From positions 47,508,042 to 47,572,041 of the forward strand of contig CM060734.1 of assembly GCA_030704615.1 (NCBI GenBank): DNA of 64,000 nt, read 5' to 3'. The stretch comes from Takakia lepidozioides. Taxonomy: Eukaryota; Streptophyta; Takakiopsida; Takakiales; Takakiaceae. The notes below the pieces were generated by a model. The model saw only the letters and a list, made by a program, of their open reading frames with translations. It was not told the origin of the DNA and did no database searches. Positions 11,479 through 23,726 of this stretch are shown piece by piece; within the stretch, counting starts at the first letter, position 1; every line of letters begins with the position of its first letter. The position numbers and the translations under genes are program-made.

Positions 11479-13873
11479 ATGACAATGTCTAGGGACATAG
11501 GATTTAGTACGCGTTCTCTTCGTGGGCCTATCATATTCTACGAAGCACCTCAAGATTCGGAATGGTTTATTGCCATTCAGACCAGGGGCGAATGCGCTGA
11601 GGTGATGCGGCTCTTGAAGAAGGAACCTGGGCTGCTACGGCAAACAGGTCTTTACGGCCGTACTGCTTTGCACAAGGCAGTTATCGAAGGCTGCGCACAG
11701 CTAGTGGTAGAAGTGCTACTACTGGTTTTAACAGCCAAAATAACTGTGGATTTGACTCTCGGGGAACTACTTCAGGCAGTCGATAGTTCATGTGATCAGA
11801 CAGCACTTGTGATTGCCACAGTCATTGGGAATCGAGATATTATCAACCGTCTGAACGATGCCACCAAGTTATGGCAAGATAATACTCCCAGCGAGCTTGG
11901 TGGAAGTGGCAACGATTCCGATGTGGCAACGATACCTGACAACGATTCCGAATGGGCAACGACGGAAGATCAAGTGAGGGACTGGCAGGATAAGCAGCTA
12001 CCCAAACTACAGGAGGAATTTTTAACAGTTTTCGAGCATTTCTCTGGCGATGGAAATAATGGAGAAGAATTTTATGTCCTTCACTGGGCATGTGCAAAGA
12101 ATACATGTCAGTCTCAAGAGATCATAAGGCGTATAGTTGCCATGGCGAGGGAGGAACTTCACTCAGATCTTATACGTTGTCTCTACAAACTGCAAGATCA
12201 CCGAGGCATGACTCCGTTGCATGTTGCAGCTACCAATGACACTAGCGGCAACCTGTCGCTACTTCTCGAGTTAATTCCTGAAGAGGAGTTCGAAGACTGT
12301 GTGAATGCACGTGATGGTGCAGGACGGACACCGTTGCATCGAGTTGCTGCGCGGTCTGGAGACAAGTTTGACATGCTTGGTGTCCTTGTGAAGGATGGGA
12401 GGACAGACTTGAACGCAGGCTTCTCTCCACTTGGAGGTGAGGGTTATTCATGGCAGTACAGTAGAGCTTATTGCAGCTCCAGAACGGCCCTACACTTGGC
12501 TGTGGTACACAATAATCCCCTTTGTGTGAAGGAACTGCTCGGAGCAGGCTCCCGTATAGATTTGAACTGCGTGTCTGCGCGTATTGTACACTTTGGTGAA
12601 AGTATCCACCTTGAAAATTGGACACCTGATCCACACGTGGCCCACGACGACGTGGTGCATTGGACACCTCTGCAGATTGCTGCTATCATGGGACATCAGT
12701 CCATATTGAAAATGCTAGTCAAGGTACGAGTATGGCATCTAGTTGATCTTCTTCTTACATAAGATATTCACAATTAACATACCAGTTCTCCAGGTTCTCT
12801 TTTGCTCGTCCTAGAACAGGTCTAACATATTCTAAGAAAAAGTGATTGGCTTCATGTCCTCGCTGATGGATCACGTTTGTCAGGACGACCGAGCTTACGA
12901 TCAAGGAAGACTGCACAACAAGTCGAGGCAGCCTGACGATCCCTTCTGGCATTATAGTAGTGTGTTGCTTATCGTTGCGCGGATTGGCAATCCAGAAGGT
13001 CTAAGAATTATCTTGGAGAGTCGAAAATTTAATCCATTTGTCTTGGATTACAAAGGTACAACTGCACTACATCGAGCAGCAGATGCATTGGTTAGTTTTC
13101 ACCATAAAGTGCAATATTACGGAGACTTCGTCGACTATGAGAGTTTGCGACTGCGGTGGGAAAAAACAAAAACCTATAGAGAAACGACGAGTGGGAAGGA
13201 ATACAGTGGGAAGAAAGCGTGCATCATCTTGTTGTTACAAGCTGCCGATATGGACTTATGGCCCAAAGATGAAGAAGGAAATGATCCTCATCCTGGACCC
13301 TCGGCATCTGAGGAAGTGTGTACATGGTGGTATGAAAAGACAGGCGTGCTCATTCGAAACACCAAAAAAAACCTAACAATCGGTGCAAATGCCATCTCAG
13401 TGACAGCAGCATTAGTTGCAACGGCCTCTTTTGTGGGACCATTACAACCTCCCCTTGGCATTGAGAACAATGGCACATCACTGTTCTATGAAGTTCTCGC
13501 GGTGAGAGTCTTTATAGTGAGTGATAGCTTGTCATTTTATTTGGCAGTGGCATCCATCATGTTATCTGTGATCCCATCACTTCCTTTGCCACAAGAGCCG
13601 TTGCCAGGTGAGTTGCGGCGGCATCGCAATGCTCTAGTTGCGGCAGTGTGTTTACTCTTGCTTTCTATTGTTTGCGTGCTAGTTGCTTTCGCAGCAGCTA
13701 CAATTGCAGTGCTACCTGCGTGGAGTCCTAGAGTGTTGACATTGAGCACAACCATTGTGGGTGCAGTTATATGTGTATGGGTATTAGGAGCATTCCTCTT
13801 CCGGTTAACTAGACTTACCTTTCATAAACATGAAATTGTTAAAGACATATACGAGAAACGGGCCCTTTTTTAG
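11479..13873 (+). CDS. Ankyrin-repeat membrane protein with C-terminal PGG domain (ACD6-like)
   Basis: Exon 1 (11479-12723) gives 415 residues with about seven ankyrin repeats, including GRTALHKAVIEG, GMTPLHVAATND, GRTPLHRVAARS, SRTALHLAVVHN and WTPLQIAAIMG, with an acidic low-complexity insert around residues 145-175. It ends in frame at AAG/GTACGA. The second part has two more repeats (SVLLIVARIGN, GTTALHRAAD). These are followed by a PGG-type domain: a first hydrophobic segment ISVTAALVATASFVGP followed by PPLG in place of the usual PPGG, then three more membrane segments and a short basic tail. Proteins of this class sit in the plasma membrane or ER and act in defence or stress signalling. 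The in-phase acceptor at 12793/12794 is followed by TAG (12812) and TAA (12833) in frame, so the gene may be broken there or spliced in a way I did not find. Confidence 0.75.
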
Positions 13874-14039
13874 TGGCGTGTGATCAATCACTCAGTACAA
13901 ATTAAACTCATCAGATTGGTATCGTGTACATGTTACCTTTGAAATTTGCCATGTAACCGTGGATATTCAGATCTATGTATCATGGGCATTCGCACGGAAA
14001 CTCATTTTGACGGTTGCAGATTTGTTGCTTTGACATTAG

Positions 14040-14880
14040 TAAGTTAAAACCACCAGCTGACCATATATACCTCAGCTGTGTTTTCGCTGTGACGCAAGAG
14101 ACAGAACATTGAGGATTCAATGAAATGGACACTGAAATATCATGGCTGATGCGTTGCTGTGAACATTGGATTAAAGGTGTCAATTGCAGTCCTGACAATC
14201 TGCTCATCATAATTTACTTCTATATGTCTGACTGATATAATCAGGGTTAAAGACATGGTTGAACAGACTTTCTGGGAATTTCAGAAAATATATACTTACA
14301 GAACGATATCCAACGTACAGGGAACAGAATCTCACTTGGGTTTCAGGACTCCATTTTGCACCATAGATTATGGTTACCAGCCACTTGCCAGAGAACTTCT
14401 CCTTCAGATGGTCAAATGTGGCGGTGGTAAAAATCCTTAGAGTGTGATCAGATGCAACATCTGCCGGTCACAATCAGAGGGTCAGGGTGATAAAGGGCAT
14501 TTTATCCACTCCATGTTCTCTGCATAAGTTGTATATATGCAGGTCAGAAACTGCGTAAAACACTTGTGAAAGAGCTCTTTTAGAGGATCGCAAGCTTGGG
14601 CGCGCAGTGATGGTAATACAGTACTTAGTCCCTTTCGACTTCTTCTTCAGGACTACAAAACAAGAGAACACCCAAGTGATCTGGATTTGCATTTTGAGGA
14701 TGACTGTAAAGCAACAGTAGTGCCAGCTTCAACATGGTCGCTACCAGCAATTACCACTAATGGCGTTCTAGAGTACGAAGACCTGCAGATACACAGCTGC
14801 ATAACTTTGAACCCAGTCCTGGTCCCTGATCAACTGGACCCTCTTCATCAATCATACCAACGGGCTTATGGCTTAGCTAG
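14040..14880 (-). pseudogene. Partial copy of the metallophosphoesterase 5' end
   Basis: This stretch is collinear with 17160-17890 (intron 1, exon 1 and upstream sequence of the intact gene). Shared blocks include TTTTATCCACTCCATGTTCT and CGAAGACCTGCAGATACACA (the latter TGAAGACC in the intact gene). In the copy the initiator region is changed, and a 1-base shift follows AVSDLH so that the reading ends in MPFITLTL-stop. Later exons are missing. It lies immediately 3' of the intact gene in the same orientation. Confidence 0.8.
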
Positions 14881-15469
14881 TACCGACTTATAAATTTTGT
14901 GACTGTCCTTTATGTAGCCGTCTGTATCGTCTGCTACAAGTGACAAAATCTCTTCCATGGTGGTGGACTGTACTAGGAGACAAGCCGGAATGGTTGTGGA
15001 GACAATTATGCTACAGGTCTGTAGCAACGTTCACAGATTTAGCTTCAACTGCGAATCAGTGATATAATTTACAGCTCATTGCATCAACGATTATACAAGC
15101 AGGATGTCTGGAATTTAATAGATGTAATCTTGGGGCAGAACCAGTGGGTGATTACATGCACTATGAAGCATCTATGGACTGTCGACCAGAGCGGCACCAT
15201 GTAAAAGCTATCAAGCTGCTTACCTGAAAACTATGTAATTCTCTTTGACAAGAGAACAAAATTTACTCTTCAGAGTGGGCCACTAATTAGCAGAGACCAA
15301 CTTTGAGGGCTCACACATGTTTTGCTGGCCACACCAATATAGATAAATTACAATTATTGTTGCCTACACTAATTTGGGGAGCTCAAAATTAGTGAGAGAA
15401 AATCCATTTTTGGAATCATATTTAGTTTTTCCTACAGGGGTCGGTCTAAGCGTCAATCAATAAATGGTG
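14881..15469. other. No gene recognised
   Basis: Spacer between the intact phosphoesterase gene and its pseudogene copy; presumably holds the 3' UTR of the intact gene (minus strand). Confidence 0.4.
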
Positions 15470-17705
15470 CTATAAGGCTCTAACTGGGCGATATAGGTCA
15501 GCCACCCATGGAGCAAGCTGTGTGTTATCAGGATCCCTTTGGTTACTACGATAGTACTCAGACCAATGGCATTCCAAAGGACCTTCTATCAATCCATTTT
15601 TATCAGAGTCATAGAGACACAATGGTAACCAGTCTATCCCTCCATTAATACGTCTTTCTCTTTCTCTTGGATATGCGAGTGGTGCTTGAATGTACCTGCC
15701 ACAATCACCAACAGTCAGGTTACCACCCCGTCCAAAGAAGAAGGTACCTGCTACACTGCATGTGCAGACCCAGAATGGCCTGGAGCACAAATGCTCCAAA
15801 AATTACTGCCTTGATACACCAAATGCAGGAAGCAGAAAGAATGATTACCTCACTCCATCTAATGTTGCATCCCAGCAGAAGTGTGTGTGCCCGAACACAT
15901 GGCAAGCGGTTGGGCTGCCATGAACCCCATGAATACGGCGCACCCTAGCCTCCAGCCAGTCAGAGCCCACTACTTTTGGCAGGTTCGGATAGAACAGCAT
16001 GCGCTTCTCCGGACACAACTCGAACCTGCATTGAAGCTGATTTGTTGATGAGTGGCCAACGCACTACAAATTATACAATTGACAAATGATGATACTATTT
16101 GGCACTGTCATCATGATATGCTTTATGTTCTCAGAGAGGTGGACAGAGAGAGCAATACATTCATGCAAAAAATTCACGCACAAATACCTTGGAAGGAAAT
16201 GAGAAAAGGTGATGACTTGGCCGTTGGCCTGCTCCACCGGATTTTCAAAATCTTCAGAGTTCAGCCCATCAAAATAGCGAGCAAGACAGTCATCGATCAG
16301 ACTGTCAAGGGGAGGAGGCCACTTACACAAACGATAGTCCAAAGCCACCTAGTCACATACATATCCAACCACGGACGTTCCCAGCTTACCTTTATGCAGG
16401 CTCTTCCCACACCCTCTCACCATTGCAAGCCTCCACTTCACTTAAATCACAGTAGGCAATGATGACAGAGACCTCTTTGCTCTTTACCACCACCTATTGC
16501 TAGTGACAGCTGACAACCACTGGAACCTGATACATGCTATCCAAGCAATCCACAAGAGCATGGCTGCTAAAACAGAAGGTGACACGTCAAATTCTATGAA
16601 AGAACCTTCTCAGGGGCACGGATGTTGAAACCCTCGATGTTTCTTTCCTTATCAAAGCTCTGCAAAGAGAGTATGAGAAGAAGCAATATGTAAGTAGACC
16701 CAACCTCCCTAACAAATTGCTTCAAATCAACAAGTTGCAATCTTAAAAAGGTAGTGCATTCTCCTGATATACAGTGTACGAACTAGCAACTTCCTGATAT
16801 GCGACTTCAGGGATCAGAGGTAATATTCTCAGACTAGGACAAACTTGCATTGCAAAGCTTGGAGAGAACTTACTTGCACAAGCTCAAAGACTCAATGTAA
16901 GCTACGTGTGATGTGAACAAACACGGAAAAGATAGTGTCCAGCCAAGAAAGAATGGAAAAAAAAATTGCCTGGTGGTACCAAGAGAGAAGGGGAATAATC
17001 CAAACTCCATTCACTTTCTTGGGTTCTGTATCTATGCCAAGTGACTTGCAAGTGTCATTCAGTGCTTTCAATTTTGCCACTGAATCTAGCTGGCCCAACA
17101 AACACAACCCCACATCAGCCATCACAGACTGTCAACTTCACCTCCGCGGCACGGGTGCATACTACACATGCAAAACCACCAACTGACCATACCTCACCTG
17201 GGTCTTTACTGTGATGCAAGAACAGTACATTGAATCACATGGGTAATACACTCCCTATGTTGGATTAAAGGTGCTGGCAGGACAATCTGCTCATAATTAC
17301 TTAGTATCAATAATTCATGTTTAGCCAATAATGAGGGTAAAAAACATGGTTTAATCAACCCTGGATATTCCAGAAAATACTATCGAAACAATATTGCACA
17401 TATAGCAAACAGAATCTCACTTGGGTTTCCTCTGCCTTTTTGCACCATAGATCATGGTTACCAGGCACAAAGAACACATGCTGGAATTTTTCCTTCAGGA
17501 GGGTCATGGTGGTGGTAAAAATCTGTAGAGTGTCCGCAACATCTCCAGCCACGATCAGAGTGTCAGCCTGGTAAAGGCTTGATGAGAGGCATTTTATCCA
17601 CTCCATGTTCTCTGAATAATCTGTATGTAGGTCGGAAACTGCATAAACCCTCATTGTAGAAGAACTCTTTGGAGGATCACAAGCTTGAGCGGGCAGTGCT
17701 GGCAT
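15470..17705 (-). CDS. Calcineurin-like metallophosphoesterase, plant type
   Basis: Six exons in phase: 17705-17421, 17089-16970, 16659-16606, 16348-16188, 16025-15849 and 15695-15470 (TAG), giving 340 residues. Metal-binding motifs appear in the normal order: AVSDLHTDYSEN (D-x-H), IVAGDVAD (GD), VPGNHDLW (GNHD), and VFGHTHFCWD (GHxH) near residue 255. RYIQAPLAYPRERERR and DNTQLAPWVADLY mark the conserved tail of a plant-specific subfamily. Substrate is unknown; a two-metal phosphodiester or phosphomonoester hydrolase in the cytosol is the family expectation, as no signal peptide is seen. The ATG at 17705 was chosen as the first in frame; MRVYAVSDLH at 17654 is an alternative. The second intron begins GC instead of GT. 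A partial copy lies at 14040-14880 and a scrap at 3865-4010. Confidence 0.9.
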
Positions 17706-18061
17706 TACACCGCGTCCCTTTCTTCTTCTTCCTACTCTGGAATCTTGCGAACACCCAATTGTTCTGAAATTGCTCTTTGAAGATGACAGTAAAGCAATGG
17801 TGCCAGCTTGCAAATGCCCGCTACCAGCAATTAACACTAATGGCGTTCTTGAGTATGAAGACCTGCAGATACACAGTGAATCAGTTTTGAACTGGTCCCC
17901 TGCTCAATTGTACCCTCTGCATCTCAGTGTTCTCCTTCATAAAGGTTATCACATTTTTGCAGGAGCTATTGCGAATGCTAAAGTATGTCTTACTATAAAA
18001 GGTTTTTGTCCATCCTCTCTATGTTCATATCTTTCTCTCTCTTCCAAGGTAAGTCATACTA

Positions 18062-18176
18062 CCAGCATCAGCCCCTAACAAAGGTATATTCTGTCCCTTT
18101 GTGTTCCGCTCAAACTGGGCGCGGGGTCAATGGCCACAAGGCTACAGCAAACAACGTCTTATGAGTACATTCTCTG
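18062..18176 (+). mobile_element. LINE 3' end, 5'-truncated
   Basis: Runs from CTACCAGCATCAGCCCCTAA to GCAAACAACGTCTTATGAGT and ACATTCTCT. It is one of seven plus-strand copies of the same terminal sequence in the window (also 19590, 20870, 22231, 30951, 31140 and 54205). Confidence 0.65.
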
Positions 18177-18179
18177 TAA

Positions 18180-19589
18180 AAAAAATTGAAAGCAACACTT
18201 ATCTCTTCCTTATTTTCTCGAAGGAGAAATTTGATAGTCTATTTTGGATTATCCTTTCTTACGCCAAAGTGGAATTAGGGCTTTGTGGCTTCCACTATCT
18301 GCTACTACATACATGGTCTGTGAAGACAGAAGGAGGATGGTACATCCATGGAGGTTCCTAATGACCCAACATGACATTTGATGGCAAACTAATCCATGAT
18401 ATCCCGTGCTAGGCCCTGTAGCAGCAGCATACTGGAGTATATGAGTACACCTTCTACATGATCTGGTCAATGTAAATTGCTCTTTTGGCTGGTCTACTGT
18501 AGCCAATGCCCTGTGTTGGAATTAGGAAACCTGAAAATGAGAGGCTTGAGGTTTTCTTGACCTAACCACCTCCACAAATTTGGAGTAAAGTTATTACCAA
18601 CCACTTGACTCTTGATCAAGTCAACAACACTCCTTACTTCCAGCCACTTCACTCTAAAATCGGTATCAGTGGTAGGTAGAGCTTTGCTGAAGATGTCGCA
18701 GCCCCTTCCTACACAAACGCTTCAGGTGGTGGTGGCTAAGTGATCTACTCCTGTGACTCCCTTGCATGGTTGTACCCAAGTGGGGCTTATGCTCTGATAT
18801 TGGACATTGTACTTACTGGTTCATTTTGGAAAGCTATAGCACACAAGAGGGCCTGCTATTCACCTCGCACATCGTCACTAACCCACATCATATGCTTGTG
18901 GTGTTTTTCGGGCTGGGTGCAGGTGAGGGCCTCTCTTCTTCAAGTAGCCTTCTCATATCTGCAAGACAACTCCATATCCAGCTATGTGATATCAGACAAG
19001 AACTCCGTGTAATGCAAATAGCTGCTATGTGTATTGTACTTTGTTTTCAAACAACACCTCTATCGAGTCATTTGCAAATTTACCATGCATATAGTTTGCA
19101 GGAAACTTGATCAAAGAGGAGCTTGGACAGCGTAGGTTCTGGAAATCAGCTCATGATAAGATAATATACTTCACAGTGATACATAGTGACTATCATTAAC
19201 CTAGCAGATTGGAAAAATCTCATAGTATAGGTTACAACCCTGGAGAGGGGCAACCCACTGTTATTCTTTCCTGAAGTCCTCTCATATATAGTGTCACCAT
19301 AACATTGGTTGCTCACTCTCTACCATGGAGCAGTGTAGCAGTTCATGAAAAACCATGAAGCATTATGCTTATCTCTGTGGCAATTTGAAGATGGGAGGGA
19401 AACCTTCATTTACAGTTACACCACCACCCACCCCCGATCACCTCTATGGATTTGGAGTCAATGTGTGGATCAAGAGGAACTGTGGTGGTGCCTTCTTTGA
19501 AGGCTGTTGTTGTCTATAAATTTGTGGTCTAGTCTGGAATAGACAGATCCTTTCTTGTCAAGACAAGACAAGACAAGCCCTCTCCTCCA
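18180..19589. other. No gene recognised
   Basis: Low coding signal; contains a short AAGAC direct repeat (about 19558-19577). Confidence 0.4.
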
Positions 19590-19910
19590 ACGTTGAAAAT
19601 CTTGAGGCTGAGCCTACAGCCATTGCCCTGTCCGGGTCTAATTGCTGGGCAGATCACACACATCAGGTTGATGAACTAATCGTCTATGTCACACTACGGA
19701 GGAGCCCCTCACAAAGACGGTTTCTGTTCCCGTTGGTTCCACCCCAACTGCGTGTGGGGTCCACGGCAAACAACGTCTTATGAGTACATTCTCTCCTTTA
19801 ATGTGGCTAGTTCTTTGTAACAACGCAACTCAAGGATTGCCTAATTCCGTTATTCTGTTCAGAATCTTTCACCTAGCACAGAACGGAAAAATAGAAAACG
19901 GGATGACGCG
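19590..19910 (+). mobile_element. LINE 3' end with adjoining 3' UTR-like sequence
   Basis: Begins with the CTTGAGGCTGAGCCTA block (coding LEAEP in other copies), ends GGCAAACAACGTCTTATGAG, then continues into a segment (TTCTTTGTAACAAC ... GAATGGGATGAC-like) shared with 20880-20985. Confidence 0.55.
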
Positions 19911-20869
19911 CAGCTGCCCTTTAAGATTAGAAGCCCTGGCTGCTCTTCTCATTTGGAAGACGAGCAGGCACGAACTGAAGGAGCAATCACCTCACTGCTG
20001 CACTATGGCTACAAGCAAGGTACTCATTCAGGCTCTTAACACTTTGTACGGCAACACAAAGAGAGTGGACGCTATGAGGAACTTACATGGACTTGACTAG
20101 TTCTACTTTGAATCTATGCATACTTTTGCGAACCAAGGGTCTCCACCCGTGCCTTGCCTTGTACTTCACTCTAGTAACACCTCCCTTTTGGGGATGGGTG
20201 CTTACTGTCATGTGACCACCACCCCCTCCTCCCCCATGAGACCACCACCACCTACTGCTGGCTGGCTGAAAGGACCTCCCTTACCTCCCCTTTCTTCACT
20301 AGTATGACCTGCTGCAGGGATGACGTTGATAACAAATGTGAAGTGGTTTAAGCCTCGGGTTCCACAGGGATCACTAACCTGTTGGATTGTTGGTTGGCCA
20401 TGATGGATCCAGGTGAGGCCACTTCACCTTCTTTTGTTGTAGGAAATGCTAACAAGGGCAAGAGACTAAGGGAATGGGGCTTTGAGCTCTCCCAAACCTC
20501 ATATCTGTTTGTATGTGTTAGATTTGTACACAGACACTTGCTGTTCTGCTCTGAATGGGTTGAAGGACCTACGAGCTTGTACCTACTTCGAAAGGAGTTG
20601 CCTTTTGAGGAGACACTAGTCATGCAGTTCCTACTTCTAATGTTGCTTCCTTGGATGTGAAAGTGATGAGGAAAATCTGTTTGTGAGAAGGGCCTACCTA
20701 ATGTGCTTCAAGGGAGGTACGGAGGCAGATCTGGGTAGAGGCAATTTGATGATGCCTAAATTAGGCTGTCTGATGTCATGAAAAGGAGGCAAACACAACC
20801 CATTGTGTTTAGTGTTTCCTTGTCTAGCTTTGACATGCTACATAACACTCTCTCTCTCTGTCTCTCTCT

Positions 20870-21040
20870 TTTTTTGAATATGGCTATGTTCTTTGTAACA
20901 ACAATCAAGTATTGCCTGATCCTGTTAGTCTGTTCAAACAAATTTAATTGGAATAGAACAGAAAAACAGAGAATGGGATGGCTCATTTGGGGACACAAAC
21001 TCTTGGCTACGGCAAACAATGTCTTATGAGGACATTCTCT
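20870..21040 (+). mobile_element. LINE 3' UTR-like fragment
   Basis: Follows a CT-rich run. It contains TTCTTTGTAACAACAATCAA and ends GGCTACGGCAAACAATGTCT, matching the ends of the other LINE copies. Confidence 0.5.
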
Positions 21041-21460
21041 TGCGGACAGACAAACATCACACGGCAAATCAGTTACAATAACGACAATTCAAGTTCATTC
21101 CCACTCTCTGTGGATCAACATAGGAAGATGGGATGACACGCCCCCGGAGAATAGGATCTCCCCTGTTTGCACAACAAGGGATGTGCAGACAGAGCTTCTT
21201 CCATGCCCTGCTTACTACGTCCCTGGGGCAGATATTGGTCTCTCTCTAAAGACTCTCCCTCCATGGAATGAGGGACCTGCAGTGATGAAGACCAGCAGTA
21301 CCTTGCAGCCTACCTCCAGGAGACATTCCACGTTCATGCAAAGATTGAAGAGTTCTCTGGTTCTGTTTCTCTTCTCTGTCCCCTGGGTCATACAGACATA
21401 ATAAACTTCCCTCTCTCTCCTCTCCCTCTGCCCACTAGGTACCCTACTAAATGGGTGAAC
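21041..21460. other. No gene recognised
   Basis: Short spacer with LINE-like shreds (GATGGGATGACACG at about 21127). The region 19911-20869 is likewise without a recognisable gene. Confidence 0.35.
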
Positions 21461-21838
21461 TTAACATGGGAGTAGATAAACGTCTCTGTGACCAAATGCC
21501 CCCTTGCCTATGTTTGTTTGACCTGAAGCAGTAGTGGATTCTGTTGGAGAGAAGGGATCTCTCCTTAAGAAAATGCCTTCACAGGCCATGCCCCTCCTGT
21601 GGAGTGATGATATCTGAATGGTAACAAGTGGATCACTTGGGGCAGCCCCTCTGCTGGCTGTTTTGGAGCATGCTGACATGCACTCCTTAAGCACCCCCAC
21701 TTGAATGGATTCTAGAGACATAGCCTGGTTGGAGTTATCAACCCATACTGCAGATGCATACTTCAAGGCAGGCCTAATAACACCGCAAAGCATGGTTTTT
21801 TTTACTTCAACTCTTTCAACCTTTCCGTCTTGCATCAC
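21461..21838 (-). pseudogene. LINE reverse transcriptase C-terminal fragment
   Basis: A 125-residue minus-strand reading contains GVIRPALKYASAVW followed by LESIQVGVLKECMSACSKT and LHRRGM. This is the pattern that follows the RT domain in many LINE ORF2 proteins (RPALEYGSEVW ... LE--Q------LGCSSKT ... LR-RR). No RT catalytic motif is present, so it is a truncated relic. It is on the opposite strand from the LINE 3' ends nearby. Confidence 0.7.
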
Positions 21839-22230
21839 GAGTTGGAAACTTTCAGTTTAAATTCCCCATCCTTCACTGTCTTCCCTGAGCCCCTCACTGA
21901 ATCACCAATGTCTAAGGTAGCTCTCCAAACAGTCAAGGGTCGAACTTCTCTGAGTTAAATTTGCTGTGGGACTCTACCTGTCAATGTAGCATTCTTAGAC
22001 ATAGTCACCGTCAATGCACCTCTGTTACCAAGTGTCAAGATGGTGCCATCGGCCAGTTAATTCAAGCCTAAACTTGAGCAAGTAGTTTGAAGGAAACGAT
22101 GTCCATCCTGGGATTCACCCCAAAAACTACACAAGAAAGATAAGTAACTAGCTGCCAGGAATTACCTTTGGGAAGATGAGCATTATCTGGAATATGAGAC
22201 ATATTTATAGCAGTAAACAAGGGCATACCC
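21839..22230. other. No gene recognised
   Basis: Spacer between LINE fragments; nothing recognisable. Confidence 0.35.
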
Positions 22231-22625
22231 CAGTGAAGACAATATTCATTTTCTGATTCATTGTCCTGGGTACTCTCACGAGAGAGACGCCCTCTTCAAA
22301 TCCATCAAGGGAATTGTGCCTGAACCTCTGTTTACCAACTTCGAAAGTCTCGAGGCTGAGCCAAAAGCCAAGGCCCTTTTGAGGCTAGTTATCGGGCAAA
22401 CCACGCACAGCAGATTGATGCTTGTGTGAAGGGATTTCTAGAGGATATCTGGAAAACTCGGATTAATTGTCTGTTCCAAGGTAAGTCATACTACCGGCGT
22501 CAGCCCCTGACAAAGGTAGTTTCAGTCCCTTTGTGTTCCGCTCAAACTGAGCGCGGGGTCAATGGCCACAAGGCTACGGCAAACAACGTCTAATGAGTAC
22601 ATTCTATCTCTCTCTCTTAAAACGT
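22231..22625 (+). mobile_element. LINE 3' end carrying the post-RT zinc knuckle
   Basis: The longest of the copies. The frame from 22231 reads PSEDNIHFLIHCPGYSHERD, the H/C-rich knuckle typical of the end of LINE ORF2, then ALFKSIKGIVPEPLFTNFES and LEAEPKAKALL before decay. It ends GCAAACAACGTCTAATGAGT, ACATTC and a TCTC tail. This copy identifies the whole repeat family as LINE 3' termini. Confidence 0.7.
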
Positions 22626-23726
22626 TCAACATGGATGCCGATCCATTCAGCCAATGCTAAAACTCGGCTCACTACTGTGACAACTTTTTGAATGCGAAAT
22701 TTCTGAATTTTGCACAAGATCACAACAGGTGAGCAAATTTACGCACAAATAGGCATACTGAATTGCAGAGACCGAGGTAGCAAGCGACTGGATGCTTGCG
22801 GAAGCCACCATCACACGTAGAAGCGCATGCCGCCACGCATTGCGAGCGTCTGTGTGATCTCACTGCTCCCTCCGTTGTGCCATCCAACTGGGTATGCTGT
22901 CAAAGCATCGAAATTGCAATCCTCTCAACATGTCTTGCAAGATGGGTCTTTTTGCGCGAGGGAATCCACGATTGTCTGCACGGATTAAAATAACCCAGTA
23001 TGAGATTTCATGGATGACCCACACACCATCATCATCCATCACCACTGTATGTCTCTCGGTGGCCAGTGTAGCTCTCTGACCTGATCTCGCATTGTAATCC
23101 TCACCCTCAAGATTGGGACATGCATCCAGGGAAAGATTTCAGAAGGTCGTCACATCAGGGGATAAAATCTTACAGGGTTTCAACGATAGTCGAGTCTGGA
23201 TTTTGGGCAATTCCTGCGTATTGCTTGTCCAGGATCAGATAGATGTTCATGAATAATAAGCAAGGCTAGACGTACCCATGTATTATGGACTTGACTAACG
23301 GTAGGTAGGTTGCAATGGAGAAGTAGGGGTGTGTTCATTTTGGCCATTTTGTAAGGGGAAAGAAGAGGTGCAAAACCAAGTTGCGCGTCAGATCAGCAGC
23401 TTAGCGAGCTCCCTTATACTGCAAAGCCCGTGCTGTAGAAGGTTGCAGGCCAGGGGAATCTGGGGCCAAGCTTCAAGGCAACTTGCAGACCTGCTTGCTG
23501 ACAATTCTCGTTTTTTCTGTCAAGGAAGCAGCCTTGTGAAGTTGTCGGTGCTGTGATCAATCGTCTTCACTGATATCGATCTGTGGTAAAGGGGAAGAGG
23601 AAGATGTTGCGAGAATGTTATAGATTGTGAAAGAATGAATGAGATGCTGCGGACGTAGGTAGTTTGGAGTTTGGGGGAGCAGTACGCCAAGCGGAGTGCC
23701 GGGTCTTGCGGATCAATTATCAAGCC
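22626..23726. other. Upstream region of the DCN1-like gene
   Basis: No coding exon recognised; expected to contain the promoter and 5' UTR of the next gene. Short ORFs here have no recognisable motif. Confidence 0.4.

Noticed and set aside
12242-12696. Minus-strand ORFs within the ankyrin gene
   Set aside because: Shadows of the conserved plus-strand ankyrin frame.
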